Assembly: GCF_035953295.1 (NCBI RefSeq)
Contig: NZ_CP108370.1
Span: 372,001-436,000 of the forward strand
Source of the DNA: Streptomyces sp. NBC_01335
GTDB taxonomy: Bacteria; Actinomycetota; Actinomycetes; Streptomycetales; Streptomycetaceae
Direction of reading: 5' to 3'
Length of the DNA: 64,000 bases
Both the position numbers and the translations under genes were made by a program. Each line of letters starts with the position of its first letter. Position 1 is the stretch's first letter. Of this stretch, positions 26,396-34,879 are shown in pieces. The notes under the pieces were generated by a model. The model ran no database searches. It worked only from the letters and a program-made list of their open reading frames with translations, and had not been told where the DNA came from.

Positions 26396-26787
26396 CCCGG
26401 CCGCGTGCAGCCACTCCGACACAGGCGCGGGACACCGCCGCATCGGCGTTCCGGGGCTCGCCCGTCTCCCGCGCTCATCCGCAGGCCGGCTGTCCGGCGA
26501 CCTCGCAGCGTCTCCGGACGGATTCCGCCGGTGAACGCGTCCGGCAGCTCTCCCAGCTCTCCTCGGGCCTCTCCTCGGCCCATGAGCGCGGCCCTCGGCC
26601 GCGAGTTGCGGAGCGGGTCGCCCTGAGCGACGCTGAACTTACGTCACGGACGGTTCAACGAAGGTCACCCTGCGACTGAAGGTGCCGGACCGCCGCGACG
26701 GACCACAGCAGACCAGAAACATCAGCCAGCCACATGCTGGATCCGTTCCTCCGTCTTCTTCCGGACCTCTTTCGGGGAGTCGCAGCC
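26396..26787. other. Gene-poor stretch before the anti-sigma-type ATPase
   Basis: Short open frames exist but none has a ribosome site plus coherent protein sequence. I see no hairpin or repeat worth naming; the promoter of the gene at 26788 should be here. Confidence 0.4.
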
Positions 26788-27312
26788 GTGATCAGCGAGC
26801 CAAGCAGGCACTGCACGGTGGAGCTCCAGGCACTGCCGTCGCGGATCGGTCAGGTCCGCAGAATCATCTCGGCGCAACTGCGCTACTGGCATCTCGATCT
26901 TCTGATCGACCATGCGGCCCTGGGCGTCACCGAGCTTCTCACCAATGTCCACCGCCATGCGGAACCGGACAAGTCGTGCACCGTCGACATCGAGCTGCTG
27001 CTCGACCGCCTGACGGTCTCCGTCCACGACCACGATCCACGCTTGCCCTCCGTGAACGTGGCGGACACCTTCGCCACGTCCGGGCGCGGACTGGCCCTCA
27101 TCGCCGCCGTCAGCGAGAGCTGGGGTGTCCGCCCCGGCGACGGGGCGGGCAAGGTCGTCTGGTTCACCTTGCCCACTCCGTCCATCCCGACGAGGGCGCT
27201 GCCACCGCTCGCGGTCTACGGATCGATGACCGACGGCCCGTTCGGGGGGCGGTACGCGGGGGCGGTGGAGGCCTCTGCGCAGTTCCCCAGCCGATCGGCC
27301 GCCCTCGGCTGA
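26788..27312 (+). CDS. ATP-binding regulator, anti-sigma-factor (RsbW/SpoIIAB) type
   Basis: A 174-residue protein with an HATPase_c_2 domain: N-box GVTELLTNVHRHA near residues 48-60 and G1-box-like TSGRGLALIAAVSESWG near 100-115. Streptomyces encodes dozens of such small kinases, which bind sigma factors or anti-anti-sigma proteins. No sigma factor or STAS protein is adjacent, so its partner is unknown. GTG 26788 with GGGGAG 8 nt upstream is preferred; a longer frame from ATG 26734 adds 18 hydrophobic residues without a ribosome site. The C-terminal 40 residues are low-complexity. Confidence 0.85.
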   Translation: MISEPSRHCTVELQALPSRIGQVRRIISAQLRYWHLDLLIDHAALGVTELLTNVHRHAEPDKSCTVDIELLLDRLTVSVHDHDPRLPSVNVADTFATSGRGLALIAAVSESWGVRPGDGAGKVVWFTLPTPSIPTRALPPLAVYGSMTDGPFGGRYAGAVEASAQFPSRSAALG

Positions 27313-27434
27313 CGCACACTCAACAACGTTTGGTTGCAAGGCATTTGACCCCGCGACCGGTGTCCGAGAACCGCGCTTGGCTCTCCGGGCACCGGCCGCC
27401 CCGCGTGACGCGGGAGGGATCTTCGGCTCACGGG

Positions 27435-28649
27435 TCAGGCGAGGACGGTCAGCGGGTCGTCGAGCACCGGCTGCCAGGCCAGTTCGGCCGCGCCCACCAG
27501 GCTGTCGTGCGCCAGCGTGCACGGCAGGATCGGCACACTGCCGCTGCGCCCCCACAGGCTGCGGTCGGCGACGACGGCCCGCAGCCGCTCGGGGTCGGCC
27601 TGGAGCAGATCCCGGTGCAGGCCGCCGAGGATGACCCGGTCGGGGTTGAGGATGTTGACGAGCCCCGCGAGCCCCAGCCCCAGCCTGTCGATGAGGGCCT
27701 CGGCGGCGCGGCGTACGCCCCCTTCCCCGTACTCCGTACGCAGCAGATCGCCGGCCTGCTTGAGCAGCGACTCCTCCGGGCCGGGCGTCCGGCCCGCCGC
27801 GAGGAGGAAGGCGAGCGGGTCCGCCTCGACGTCCAGGCAGCCGCGGCCCCCGCAGTGGCACGCACGGCCCTCGGGGTTCACCGTGAGGTGACCCACCTCG
27901 AGTGCGAGCCCTGAACTCCCGCTGTGCAGGCGGCCGTCGAGGACCAGCGCGCCGCCGACGCCCCGGTGGCCGGTGGCCACGCAGAGCAGGTGCTGGGCGC
28001 CACGTCCGGAGCCGTGCCGATGTTCGGCCAGCGCCGCGAGGTTGACGTCGTTTCCGGTGAACACCGCTCCCTCGATGCCCGCTTCACGCACGCAGGTGCG
28101 GAAGATCTCGCGTACCGGAGCGCCGGCGGGCCATGCGATGTGCATCGGGTTCAGGGCCGTTCCCTCCGGTTCGGCCACGGCCGAGGGGACGGCGAGCCCG
28201 GCGCCCACGCAGCGCAGCCCACTGCCGCGCAGCAACTGCGCGCCCGCCTCCACCACCTCGCCGAGTACCTGGGCGGGGTCGGCCATGACGGTGCCGCAGC
28301 CGGGTGCGGTGGCGACGATCCGGCCCCCGAGGCCGACCAGCGCGGCACGGAATCCGTCGGTGTGCACCTGGGCGGCGAGTACGACGGGCCCGGTCTCGCT
28401 CACCGACAGCCGGTGCGAGGGGCGGCCCTGCGAGCCGGCGGCCGAACCGGGGCTGGAATCGACCCTGATGAGTCCCAGCGCCTCCAGCTCGGCCGCGACC
28501 GCGCCCGCGGTGGCGCGGGTGACACCCAGTTCCGAGGTGAGCACGGCACGGGTGGGCGCGCGCCCCGTGTGCACCAGTTCCAGGGCCGGCCCGAGCGCGC
28601 TGCGGCCCCTCTCCAGCTTTGTCCGCGTGGTGGACACCTTGCCGTTCAT
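27435..28649 (-). CDS. ROK-family transcriptional repressor
   Basis: A 404-residue NagC/XylR-type protein. N-terminal winged helix (APTRAVLTSELGVTRATAGA, residues 30-70), then a ROK domain with the zinc motif HCGGRGCLDVEA. The ATP-binding DxGGT loop expected at the start of a ROK kinase domain is degenerate (AAQVHTDGFRAALVG), so it is a regulator without sugar-kinase activity. It is divergently arranged with the MFS transporter at 28771, 121 bp away, and so probably controls it in response to a sugar or related ligand. Confidence 0.9.
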   Translation of the reverse strand: MNGKVSTTRTKLERGRSALGPALELVHTGRAPTRAVLTSELGVTRATAGAVAAELEALGLIRVDSSPGSAAGSQGRPSHRLSVSETGPVVLAAQVHTDGFRAALVGLGGRIVATAPGCGTVMADPAQVLGEVVEAGAQLLRGSGLRCVGAGLAVPSAVAEPEGTALNPMHIAWPAGAPVREIFRTCVREAGIEGAVFTGNDVNLAALAEHRHGSGRGAQHLLCVATGHRGVGGALVLDGRLHSGSSGLALEVGHLTVNPEGRACHCGGRGCLDVEADPLAFLLAAGRTPGPEESLLKQAGDLLRTEYGEGGVRRAAEALIDRLGLGLAGLVNILNPDRVILGGLHRDLLQADPERLRAVVADRSLWGRSGSVPILPCTLAHDSLVGAAELAWQPVLDDPLTVLA

Positions 28650-28734
28650 GGGGGCGAGTCTCCCACGATCCGGAGGTGCCTCTGACGCTTCGGCACCAGG
28701 TCACGACGTGCTGCGAGTCACGTTCGCACGCGTC

Positions 28735-28764
28735 TTGTGCCCGTCCCCGGCGCGCCCCTATGCT
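28735..28764 (+). promoter_or_regulatory. Promoter for a probable leaderless MFS transcript
   Basis: TTGTGC (28735-28740), an 18-bp spacer, TATGCT (28759-28764), then the GTG start only 6 nt later. With initiation at or next to the GTG the mRNA would have no 5' leader. There is no Shine-Dalgarno sequence before the GTG. Confidence 0.6.
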
Positions 28765-28770
28765 GAATTT

Positions 28771-30033
28771 GTGCCGCACCTAAACAAACTGCGGACGGTC
28801 CGAACGGGGGGGCCTGGCGGAGACACCGCCCCACCCTCCGCGGTCCGGCTCCGCACCGCGCTGACCGCGTTCTTCGCCCTTGACGGCTTCCTCTTCGCAG
28901 GCTGGGTCGTCCGCATCCCGGCCATCAAGCACCACATCGGCGCCTCCGCCTCCTCGCTCGGGCTCGCCCTGCTCGGGGTCTCGGCGGGCGCGGTGATCAC
29001 GATGGTCCTCACCGGCCGACTCTGCCACCGCTTCGGCAGCGACCGGGTCGCCGTCGGGTGCGGCATCCTGCTCTCCCTGAGCATCGCCCTGCCCGCGCAC
29101 GCCGGTTCGGCGCTGACGCTCGGACTGCTGCTGCTGGTCTTCGGCGCCGCCTACGGCGGGATGAACGTCGCGATGAACAGCGCGGCGGTGGACCTCGTCG
29201 CCGCCATCCGTCGGCCCGTACTGCCCAGCTTCCACGCCGCGTTCAGCTTCGGCGGCATGGCCGGTGCGGGGATCGGCGGAGTCGCCGCCGGCCACCTCTC
29301 CCCCGTCACCCACCTGACCCTGCTCGCCGCGACCGGCCTGCTGTTCACCGTGGTCGCCGGGCCGGTCATGCTCCGGAACACCCCGGGCACGGCGTCCCCT
29401 TCCACCGCGCCCTCCGCCCCCACCGCGCCCTCCGCCTCCACCGCGCCGGACTCCCGAGCCGCGTCCCCCCGCATGAGCCCGGCCGTCCGCCGCGTGGTCG
29501 CCCTGTTCGGCGTGATCGCGCTCTGCACCGCGTACGGCGAGGGCGCGCTCGCGGAGTGGAGTGCGCTGCACCTCGCCCAGGATCTGCACGCGACGCCGGG
29601 CACCGCGGCCGCCGGCTACTCACTGTTCGCCCTGGCGATGGGAGTCGGCCGCCTCACCGGTACCGCTCTGCTGGAACGTTTCGGCCAGACCCGGACACTG
29701 GTGTTCGGCGGCGGCGCCGCGGCGGTGGGCATGCTGCTGGGCTCGCTCGCCCCCACGGTCCCCCTGACGCTCGCCGGCTTCGCCGTGGCAGGGCTCGGAC
29801 TGGCCAACATCTTCCCGGTCGCGGTCGGCAGGGCCGGCGCGCTGGCGGGCCCCGGCGGGGTGGCCGCCGCCTCCACCCTCGGCTACGGCGGCATGCTGAT
29901 GGGGCCGCCCGTCATCGGTTTCCTCGCCGACTGGTTCTCGCTGCCGATGGCCCTGACCACCGTGGCCCTGCTCGCCGCCGCGGCTGCCGTGCTCGGGTAC
30001 GTCTCCCGCACCGCGTCGCCGGACGCCGCCTGA
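28771..30033 (+). CDS. MFS transporter
   Basis: A 420-residue 12-TM permease. Early motifs include FFALDGFLFAGWVVRIPAIK and the cytoplasmic loop LTGRLCHRFGSDR. A central Ser/Thr/Ala/Pro-rich loop (TPGTASPSTAPSAPTAPSAS) joins the two six-helix halves. It resembles the YbjJ/fucose-permease-like branch of the MFS; substrate unknown. Divergent from a ROK regulator, which suggests a carbohydrate or aromatic ligand. The GTG start sits 6 nt after a TATGCT -10 box, so translation is likely leaderless. Confidence 0.9.
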   Translation: MPHLNKLRTVRTGGPGGDTAPPSAVRLRTALTAFFALDGFLFAGWVVRIPAIKHHIGASASSLGLALLGVSAGAVITMVLTGRLCHRFGSDRVAVGCGILLSLSIALPAHAGSALTLGLLLLVFGAAYGGMNVAMNSAAVDLVAAIRRPVLPSFHAAFSFGGMAGAGIGGVAAGHLSPVTHLTLLAATGLLFTVVAGPVMLRNTPGTASPSTAPSAPTAPSASTAPDSRAASPRMSPAVRRVVALFGVIALCTAYGEGALAEWSALHLAQDLHATPGTAAAGYSLFALAMGVGRLTGTALLERFGQTRTLVFGGGAAAVGMLLGSLAPTVPLTLAGFAVAGLGLANIFPVAVGRAGALAGPGGVAAASTLGYGGMLMGPPVIGFLADWFSLPMALTTVALLAAAAAVLGYVSRTASPDAA

Positions 30034-30094
30034 GGGTCCGGTCGCGCTACCGCGCCGTGCTACGCCTCGCTGTACCGGGCCGCAGTACCGCATC

Positions 30095-30138
30095 GCGGCA
30101 CCGGGCCGCGGAGGAATTCCTCCGCGGCCCGGTGCCGC
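30095..30138. terminator. 44-bp perfect palindrome, probable terminator
   Basis: Arms of 22 nt (30095-30116 and 30117-30138) pair perfectly with no spacer; the centre is an EcoRI site. It lies about 60 bp after the MFS stop and can form an extremely stable hairpin in RNA, or a cruciform in DNA. Confidence 0.85.
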
Positions 30139-30216
30139 ATCCCGCGCGGAGTCCCCTCGATTCCACCAGGCGAGAAGGCCGCCGTCCTCGCCCCCGGCCC
30201 TGCCAGAATCTGCGCC

Positions 30217-30963
30217 ATGGACATGTCCGAACAGATCACACAGCTCGGCGACGAAGGCCGGTTGCTCGTCGCGGCGGCGGAGCGGGCGGGGACGGACGCC
30301 CCCGTGCCGACCTGCCCGGGCTGGCGGGTGCGCGACCTGCTGCGCCACACCGGCATGGTGCACCGGTGGGCGACGGCGTTCGTCGCCGAAGGCCACACCG
30401 AGTACGTCGATGACGCGGGCGAACCCGACCTGGACAAAAGGGAGTTGCTGGACTGGTTCGCCGACGGGCACCGCGGCCTGGTGGCGGCGCTCAAGGCCGC
30501 TCCCCGCGACCTCGCCTGCTGGACGTTCATGCCGGCGGCCTCGGGGTCGGCGTTCTGGGCCCGCCGTCAGTTGCACGAGACGACGGTCCATCGGGTGGAC
30601 GCCGAATCGGCGCTCGGAGCTCCGTACTCACCGGTGGGCACGGCCCGCGCGCTCGACGGTATCGACGAGCTGCTGACCGGTTTCCACGCCCGCGCCAAGA
30701 GCCGGGTACGCACCGACGACCCGCGCGTTCTGCGGGTGCACGCGGTCGACGCGGGCGCCGCCTGGACGGTCCGCCTCTCGGCCGAACCGCCGCGGGCGGT
30801 ACGCGACGACGGCTGCGGGGCCGGCGCCGACTGTGTGGTGAGCGGCAGCGCGGAGTCCCTCTATCTGGCCCTGTGGAACCGCCTGCCGCTCTCCTCGGTC
30901 GCTCTCGACGGCGACGAGACCCTGGCGCGGCTCTGGACGGAGAAGTCCGCCATCACCTGGTGA
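30217..30963 (+). CDS. Mycothiol-dependent maleylpyruvate isomerase family protein (DinB fold)
   Basis: A 248-residue protein with the MDMPI/DinB four-helix N-terminal domain: PTCPGWRVRDLLRHTGMVHRW holds the first metal His, and RRQLHETTVHRVDAE holds the HxxxH pair of the trinuclear-type metal site. A C-terminal MDMPI_C/SCP2-like domain (AWTVRLSAEPP, DCVVSGSAESLYLALWNRL) follows. Members transfer or use mycothiol, the actinobacterial thiol; substrate unknown. Two in-frame ATGs (30217, 30223) are possible starts. Confidence 0.87.
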   Translation: MDMSEQITQLGDEGRLLVAAAERAGTDAPVPTCPGWRVRDLLRHTGMVHRWATAFVAEGHTEYVDDAGEPDLDKRELLDWFADGHRGLVAALKAAPRDLACWTFMPAASGSAFWARRQLHETTVHRVDAESALGAPYSPVGTARALDGIDELLTGFHARAKSRVRTDDPRVLRVHAVDAGAAWTVRLSAEPPRAVRDDGCGAGADCVVSGSAESLYLALWNRLPLSSVALDGDETLARLWTEKSAITW

Positions 30964-30972
30964 GGCGGGCGT

Positions 30973-31019
30973 GGGGCCTTCCCGGCGTCCGGACCGGACG
31001 CCTGCTCCGGGAAGGCCCC
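30973..31019. terminator. Bidirectional terminator
   Basis: A 13-bp perfect inverted repeat (GGGGCCTTCCCGG at 30973-30985 with its complement at 31007-31019) and a second small stem in the loop, between the stops of the DinB-fold gene and the levanase gene. Confidence 0.85.
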
Positions 31020-31025
31020 GACCGG

Positions 31026-33452
31026 TCAGCCGACGGTCAGGTTCTGCGCGACGGTGTTCGCCGCGAAACCGTTCACGCCGAACAGCCCGCTAGGGTAGGC
31101 GTCGTCGGTCGCGTCGATGACGGGATCGGCACCACCACCGAACCAGACCCGGATACGGGTGCCGTCCGTCCGCACCTTGAGGTGGTAGGTACGGCCCTCG
31201 ACGACGGGGGTGGCGTAGGTGGCGATGTCCTTGCCGGGGCGCCAGAGTTTGACCACGCCGCTGGTGTCGATGTTCGCCGTGTAGCCGGCGCCGCCGGCGT
31301 TCGCGCGGAACGTCAGGCCGGTGGCGGTGCCGTTGGTGACGGACAGGTCTCCCTCGTAGGTGAAGTCGGTGCCGGCGCGGTCGCTGAGGTAGAAGCCGTT
31401 CTGTACGGAGGCCCCTCTCAGTCCGGCGAGGGTGACCGTCCAGTTGCCGCCGTGCGGTGTCCAGCTTCCCGCCGGGAAGCTGGAGAAGCCCGCCGTGCCG
31501 GTGTTCAGGTTCTGCACCGTCGCCGTGCCGTTGTACACGTTCACGCCGAACAGGCCGCTGGTGTACGTGGTGTCGGTGGCGTCGATGACGGGGTCGGTGG
31601 CGTTGTCGAGCCATACCCGGATGCGGGAGCCGTCGGTCCGCACCTTCAGGTGGTAGGTGCGGCCGGCGGAGATCGGTGCCGTGTGGACGGCGATGTCCTT
31701 GCCGGGGCGCCAGAGTTTGACCACGCCGCTGGTGTCGAGGGTCGCCGTGTAGCCGGCGCCCGCTGCGTTCGCGCGGAAGGTCAGGCCACCGGCGTGTGCG
31801 GTGTCCAGCGAGATGTCGCCCTGGTAGACCGCGTCGCCGCCGCTCTGCGCGCTCAGGTAGAAGCCGTCACCACTGGTGGTGGCGCGCTTGCCCGCGCCGG
31901 CGTCGCTCCAGGCGCCGCCGGCCGCGTGCCAGGGACCCTTCAGGTTGCTGAGAAGGGTCGACTGGTCCGTGCCCCAGCTGGTGTTGAGGCGGGTGAAGGT
32001 CGCGCTGTCCAGTTTCACCTTGCCGCCGGCGGCGAAGAGCCGGATGCCCTGGCTGTCGGCCGCGGAGTCGAAGTCGGCGTTGTCGGACAGGGAGTACCGT
32101 CCGCCGTCGGCGAACGTCTCCAACTGGCCCCGGTCCACGAGGAGTCGCATGGTGACCTTGCCGTTCACCGGCTTGAGCGGCTTGCCCTGGAGGGTCTGCG
32201 CCTTGGTGTCGTAGACCACGCTGCGGTCGGCGGTGCCGTCGGCCCGGGCGTGCAGGTCGAAGCCGAACCGGTCCGCGCTCGCCCCCTTCACGTCGAACTG
32301 CGCGGTGATCTCGTAGGTGTCGGCCTTGACGTCCCCGAAGAGGTTGCCGGTCTTGCCCGCGTCGACCGTCTCGTTCTTCCAGCTCCTGGTCTCGGAGGCC
32401 AGCGAGGCGAGTTCGGCGACCGGGGTACGGGTGATCCGGGGCCCGTCCGCCGTGCTGACCAGGGCGAGTGACACCGGGAAGGTCGCGTTGCCGGTCCAGG
32501 TGCTGCCGCGGTTGCCGCCCTGCCAGGCCATCTGCACCGTGCGGCCGTCCGGTGTGCCGGTGAAGGTCTGCGCGGCGTAGAAGCTGCCGCCGGCGTACGT
32601 CGTACCCAGGTCCATCTGCTGAGGGCCGGTCCAGTCGGTGCTGAACGTCGTGCCGTCGAAGGATCCGACGACGTACTGGCTGGAGGCCGAGGTCAGCACC
32701 CAGCGCTGCCCGTCGGACTTGCCGTCGAGGGCCAGCGGGTACATGTCGGGGCATTCGAAGAGCCAGGGAGCCTTGAAGCGGCTGGCGAAGGTCCACTTCA
32801 GCAGGTTCGGCGAGGTGTAGATGCTCACCCCGTTGCCGCCCTCGTTCGACCAGACGACCATCGCCCAGCGGTGGCGGGCCGCGTCCCAGAAGACCTTGGG
32901 GTCGCGGCTCTCGTCGGGTATCCGGATCTGCTTGCGGCCCTTGTCGTACGCCTGGAAGGTCTGGCCGTTGTCGTTGCTGTAGAACACGCTGACGCCGTCG
33001 GTGTTGGAGAACACCACGATCGGATCGAGGGCTCCGGTCTTCAGCCCCGAGGTGTTGTCCTTGTCGACGACCCCGCCACCGGAGAAGAGCGTGCCGGGGT
33101 GCACGTCGGGCTCCAGCGCGATCGGCTTCTGGGTCCAGTGCACCAGGTCGGGGCTGGTGGCGTGCCCCCAGTGCATGGTGTCCCAGGCCAGACCGTGCGG
33201 GTTGTGCTGGTAGAAGAAGTGGTAGACCCCGTTCGCGTACACCAGTCCGTTCGGGTCGTTCATCCAGCCCGACTGCGAGCTGAAGTGGAACTGGCCGCGC
33301 AGCGGCTCGCTGTACGTCGTCGTCGGATACGGGAACTCGGGATAGTCCCCGGTGGTCCCGGCGGCCGCAGGGGCGCTCGGAACCAACACGACCAGGCCGG
33401 CGGCCAGGCTCGTCAACAGCGCGACGAACAGCGCCCCGACTCTTCGGCGCAT
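31026..33452 (-). CDS. Secreted GH32 levanase/fructanase with duplicated C-terminal module
   Basis: An 808-residue exported enzyme. Signal peptide residues 1-32 (MRRRVGALFVALLTSL... to PAAAG). The five-bladed GH32 domain has the nucleophile Asp66 in WMNDPNG, the RDP motif (SRDPKVFW) and the acid/base Glu in LFECPDMYP. A beta-sandwich GH32 C-terminal domain follows. The last 300 residues are two tandem copies, 156 residues apart, of one carbohydrate-binding-like module (GLTFRANA..GAGYTA, TSGVVKLWRPGKDIA, TYHLKVRTDG). It should hydrolyse levan or other fructans outside the cell. The start is fixed at 33452: a longer frame to 33503 would place an operator inside the coding sequence. Confidence 0.92.
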   Translation of the reverse strand: MRRRVGALFVALLTSLAAGLVVLVPSAPAAAGTTGDYPEFPYPTTTYSEPLRGQFHFSSQSGWMNDPNGLVYANGVYHFFYQHNPHGLAWDTMHWGHATSPDLVHWTQKPIALEPDVHPGTLFSGGGVVDKDNTSGLKTGALDPIVVFSNTDGVSVFYSNDNGQTFQAYDKGRKQIRIPDESRDPKVFWDAARHRWAMVVWSNEGGNGVSIYTSPNLLKWTFASRFKAPWLFECPDMYPLALDGKSDGQRWVLTSASSQYVVGSFDGTTFSTDWTGPQQMDLGTTYAGGSFYAAQTFTGTPDGRTVQMAWQGGNRGSTWTGNATFPVSLALVSTADGPRITRTPVAELASLASETRSWKNETVDAGKTGNLFGDVKADTYEITAQFDVKGASADRFGFDLHARADGTADRSVVYDTKAQTLQGKPLKPVNGKVTMRLLVDRGQLETFADGGRYSLSDNADFDSAADSQGIRLFAAGGKVKLDSATFTRLNTSWGTDQSTLLSNLKGPWHAAGGAWSDAGAGKRATTSGDGFYLSAQSGGDAVYQGDISLDTAHAGGLTFRANAAGAGYTATLDTSGVVKLWRPGKDIAVHTAPISAGRTYHLKVRTDGSRIRVWLDNATDPVIDATDTTYTSGLFGVNVYNGTATVQNLNTGTAGFSSFPAGSWTPHGGNWTVTLAGLRGASVQNGFYLSDRAGTDFTYEGDLSVTNGTATGLTFRANAGGAGYTANIDTSGVVKLWRPGKDIATYATPVVEGRTYHLKVRTDGTRIRVWFGGGADPVIDATDDAYPSGLFGVNGFAANTVAQNLTVG

Positions 33453-33488
33453 GTGAACCCACTCTCTCTCTGCAGGGAGGCGCATGGG

Positions 33489-33562
33489 TGTCATCGTTGA
33501 CATCTGTCATCGATGACACCCGGTCGATGACAGATGATGGGCCCCGGCCGGGAGCCCGTCAA
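33489..33562 (-). promoter_or_regulatory. Levanase promoter with two LacI-type operators
   Basis: On the minus strand: -35 TTGACG (33557-33562), 17-bp spacer, -10 CATCAT (33534-33539), then palindromes TGTCATCGATGACA (33505-33518, perfect) and TGTCATCGTTGACA (33489-33502), 2 bp apart. The same layout occurs at 34741-34812 before the ABC importer. Confidence 0.8.
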
Positions 33563-33590
33563 CGCTCCGAACAGGATTCGTTCCGGCCCG

Positions 33591-34604
33591 TCATGAGAGG
33601 CTCCCGGCCCGCGTGGCGCCGGGCTCCGGTTCCATCTGGTGGGCCCACGGCGGGTTGGGACCGGCGGCGGCGCAGGTCAGGGCCGCCACCCGGACCGCGT
33701 ACGCACAGGCCGCCGCGAGCCCTTCCGGGGTCAGCCGTTCGAGCCGGCCGCCCAGCAGGCCGCGCTCCCCGAGGTGGTGCAGAAGCCCCGCGGTGAAGGC
33801 GTCCCCGGCGCCGACCGTGTCGACCACCCGGGTGGGCACACCGGGTACGGAGACCCGCCGGCCTTCGAGCGAGGCGAAGGCTCCGCGCGCGCCGAGGGTG
33901 ACCACCACCAGCCGGGCGCCCGCCGCGTGGAAGCCGTCGCAGGCCGCTTCGACCGTGACGTCCGGGGCGACCGCGTCGAGGTCGTCCTGGCTCAGCCGCA
34001 GGATGTCCGCCACCGCGCACCAGCCGGGGATCCGGTCGCGGTACACCTGCGGATCGACCAGTGCCGGCCGGACGTTGGGGTCGATGCTCACCGTGGTGTG
34101 GGGTCGCGCTCCGGCGAGCAGCTCCTCCACCAGGAGGCCGCCGGGTTCACGTACCAGCGCGAGCGAACCGGTGTGCACACAGGCCGAGTCGCGCGGATCA
34201 CCGGCGGCCAGCTCCGCGCGCGTCCACTGCCAGTCCGCGGTGCCCTCGGCGTGGAAGGAGTATGCGGCCGCCCCGCCCGCGTCGATGTCGGCGACCGCCA
34301 GTGTGCTCGGCTCGGCGGCGGCCTGCGCGCCCGACAGATCGACCCCCGACTCCAGCAGGCGGGCCCGGAACAGCCGGCCGAAGACATCGCCGGACAGCCG
34401 GGCCATCAACCGGGTCGGTGTGCCGAGACGGGCCAGCCCCACGGCGGTGTTGGCGGGACCGCCGCCCGGCAGGACGCGCAGGGTCATGCCCTGCTGATGC
34501 GACGCGGGGCTCGGCGTGCCGGTGTGCGGGAGGGCGGTTCGGGGGTCGGCGAAGAGGTCGGCGACACACTCTCCCAGCACGGTGACCTGACGCGGTGTCT
34601 GCAT
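33591..34604 (-). CDS. PfkB-family carbohydrate kinase (fructokinase-like)
   Basis: A 337-residue ribokinase-fold sugar kinase. The first PfkB signature is GGGPANTAVGLARLG (around residues 45-60) and the second is DTVGAGDAFTAGLLHHLG, with the catalytic Asp in GAGD. N-terminus VTVLGECVADLF is typical of bacterial fructokinases. Position between a levanase and a sugar ABC importer makes fructose the likely substrate, giving fructose 6-phosphate. ATG 34604 has GGAGG upstream; the operator pair at 34783-34812 lies about 180 bp upstream and may serve this gene too. Confidence 0.9.
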   Translation of the reverse strand: MQTPRQVTVLGECVADLFADPRTALPHTGTPSPASHQQGMTLRVLPGGGPANTAVGLARLGTPTRLMARLSGDVFGRLFRARLLESGVDLSGAQAAAEPSTLAVADIDAGGAAAYSFHAEGTADWQWTRAELAAGDPRDSACVHTGSLALVREPGGLLVEELLAGARPHTTVSIDPNVRPALVDPQVYRDRIPGWCAVADILRLSQDDLDAVAPDVTVEAACDGFHAAGARLVVVTLGARGAFASLEGRRVSVPGVPTRVVDTVGAGDAFTAGLLHHLGERGLLGGRLERLTPEGLAAACAYAVRVAALTCAAAGPNPPWAHQMEPEPGATRAGSLS

Positions 34605-34740
34605 GGGGTGAACCTCCAGGTGGGACGGGGAATCGGGGGTCGCGCGACGGCGTCCGCCGCGCGATCCCCCGCCGGGGTCCGGGGGCGCGGCGCCGTGGAT
34701 CGGCCTTCTGTTCGGCCAACTCGCTTTTCGGCGCAAGGCA

Positions 34741-34812
34741 TTGACGTTGCCGGACCGGGAGTCCATCATCCTCCGCATGCGGTGTCAACGATGACATGTG
34801 TCAACGATGACA
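34741..34812 (+). promoter_or_regulatory. ABC importer promoter with two LacI-type operators
   Basis: -35 TTGACG (34741-34746), 17-bp spacer, -10 CATCAT (34764-34769), then two identical palindromes TGTCAACGATGACA at 34783-34796 and 34799-34812, 2 bp apart. This palindrome is the exact reverse complement of the site at 33489-33502. Confidence 0.82.
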
Positions 34813-34879
34813 CCGCGACGAGAGCGTCTCCCGGCACCACTCGGCTGCCGACGCCCACCGCCTCCCCAGGAGTCTCACC

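Noticed and set aside
33453..33503. Upstream extension of the levanase to 33503
   Set aside because: It would make an operator palindrome part of the coding sequence and push the signal peptide inside.
34605..34778. Upstream extension of the PfkB kinase to 34778
   Set aside because: Adds 58 low-complexity residues before the family start; GGAGG supports ATG 34604.
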